Shown in pieces: positions 63,259 through 64,000 of a stretch of 64,000 nt of DNA; positions within the stretch are counted from its first letter, which is position 1, and each line of letters starts with the position of its first letter. The DNA is taken from contig NZ_JAQZSM010000005.1 in assembly GCF_028745735.1 (NCBI RefSeq), positions 186,001-250,000 on the forward strand, in the 5' to 3' direction. The stretch comes from Roseinatronobacter alkalisoli. Its GTDB lineage: Bacteria; Pseudomonadota; Alphaproteobacteria; Rhodobacterales; Rhodobacteraceae. The notes beneath the pieces are model-generated. The model worked only from the letters and a program-made list of their open reading frames with translations. It was not told where the DNA came from and ran no database searches. Both the position numbers and the translations under genes were made by a program.

Positions 63259-64000
63259 TTGGACGACACTCACAATGGCCGCATGACGAAAGAAGGCATC
63301 CGCATTCATGAGCCGGCAGCTTTTGCCGGAATGCACAAGGCCGGACAACTTGCCGCCAGAATACTGGATGATATTGCCGCGCATATCTTTCCGGGGCAAA
63401 CTACCGGAAAACTGGACGCAATCATCACCGAAATGGTGAATGCAGCCGGCGCCACATCTGCGACAATCGGGTATCGGGGCTATCAGCACGCCAGTTGCAT
63501 TTCGGTGAACCATGTCGTCTGTCACGGCATTCCCGGCGCCCCCATCCCCATGAGCAAGGATGAAACAATTTCCCGTGATCCGGAGAAACGTCGCAGCGAT
63601 GATGTGCTGAAAGACGGCGATATTCTGAATATCGATGTCACGGTTATTGTCGATGGCTGGTTCGGGGACACCTCGCGTATGTATGTGGCGGGCAAATTGC
63701 CCCGTCGAGCGGAGCGGCTGATTCAGGTGACATATGACGCGCTGATGCTGGGCATAGAAGCAGTGCGGCCGGGAAATACCTTTGGTGATATCGGACATGC
63801 CATTCAATCCTATGCCGAAAGTCAACGCATGGCGGTTGTGCGCGATTTCTGCGGGCATGGGTTGGGCCGGGTATTTCATTCACCGCCCAATGTCCTTCAT
63901 TACGGGCGCGCGGGCACTGGCCCCAGACTGGAAGAAGGCATGTTCTTCACCATTGAACCGATGGTCAATCTGGGGCGCGCAGAAACGCAGGTTCTGATGG
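63259..64000 (+). CDS. map: Type I methionine aminopeptidase, 3' end outside window
   Basis: 247 codons visible from TTG 63259, which has ACGGAGG at ideal spacing; ATG 63238 in the same frame lacks an RBS. N-terminal RIHEPAAFAGMHKAGQLAARILD, then NHVVCHGIP, and the metal ligands in NIDVTVIVDGWFGDTSRM (two Asp) and CGHGLGRVFHSPPNVLHY (His). The EPM segment with the Glu ligand lies close to the right edge. It removes the initiator methionine. Divergent from the hybrid kinase gene. Confidence 0.93.
   Translation, partial: MDDTHNGRMTKEGIRIHEPAAFAGMHKAGQLAARILDDIAAHIFPGQTTGKLDAIITEMVNAAGATSATIGYRGYQHASCISVNHVVCHGIPGAPIPMSKDETISRDPEKRRSDDVLKDGDILNIDVTVIVDGWFGDTSRMYVAGKLPRRAERLIQVTYDALMLGIEAVRPGNTFGDIGHAIQSYAESQRMAVVRDFCGHGLGRVFHSPPNVLHYGRAGTGPRLEEGMFFTIEPMVNLGRAETQVLM

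Overview
The window is GC-rich, densely coding DNA from an alphaproteobacterium. It most resembles the Rhodobacterales (Rhodobacteraceae/Paracoccaceae): RutR-controlled reductive pyrimidine degradation, a xox/ped-type methanol dehydrogenase locus, an EcfG-like sigma factor with an HWE kinase, and a Hint-domain protein. I cannot name a genus. I saw no rRNA, tRNA, CRISPR array, insertion sequence or prophage. Almost all of it reads as chromosomal metabolic and stress functions.

Layout. 1-8.2 kb is a uronide locus: a TRAP transporter split over two divergent units (dctQ-dctM-GH31 leftward; dctP-GH2 beta-glucuronidase-GntR-mannonate dehydratase rightward), with tandem UxuR/ExuR-like operators between them. 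8.4-18.6 kb is the reductive pyrimidine pathway (preT, preA, hyuC, hydA) with a RutR repressor, two RutR-type operators and a THI5/NMT1-type ABC transporter. 19-20.2 kb is an MFS transporter. 20.4-31.3 kb is a lanthanide-type PQQ alcohol dehydrogenase locus: XoxF-like enzyme with the extra Asp, XoxJ-like and cytochrome c partners, a cupredoxin-like protein, a NitT/TauT-type ABC transporter, and a PQQ-associated ABC set with beta-propeller. 31.4-32.2 kb is an ArsR/SRPBCC pair. 32.3-34.4 kb is a TPP riboswitch with thiC. 34.6-39.8 kb holds a hypothetical exported protein, an AraC regulator and a large autotransporter. 39.9-46.2 kb is an AraC-linked polyol/sugar ABC transporter with a xylitol/sorbitol-type dehydrogenase.

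46.3-57.2 kb is a general-stress island. It holds a bacterial eRF1-like protein, an HWE/HisKA_2 kinase, a Crp/Fnr regulator, an ExoD-like protein, SodC, a large catalase, a PRC-barrel protein, a quinone-reductase/UbiA-prenyltransferase fusion and an EcfG-like sigma factor. Seven exact copies of GGAAC-N17-GTT, the EcfG-type promoter, lie here. One sits in front of the sigma gene, one in front of a 26-codon ORF outside ordinary gene calling, and one in front of no recognisable protein gene (possible sRNA). The window ends with rpsD, a Hint-domain protein, a LuxR-type response regulator next to a PAS-rich hybrid kinase, and the 5' part of a methionine aminopeptidase gene.

Best candidates for something undescribed: the EcfG promoter cluster with its tiny ORF and orphan promoter, the quinone-reductase/prenyltransferase fusion, and the repeated promoter motif shared by three xox transcription units.
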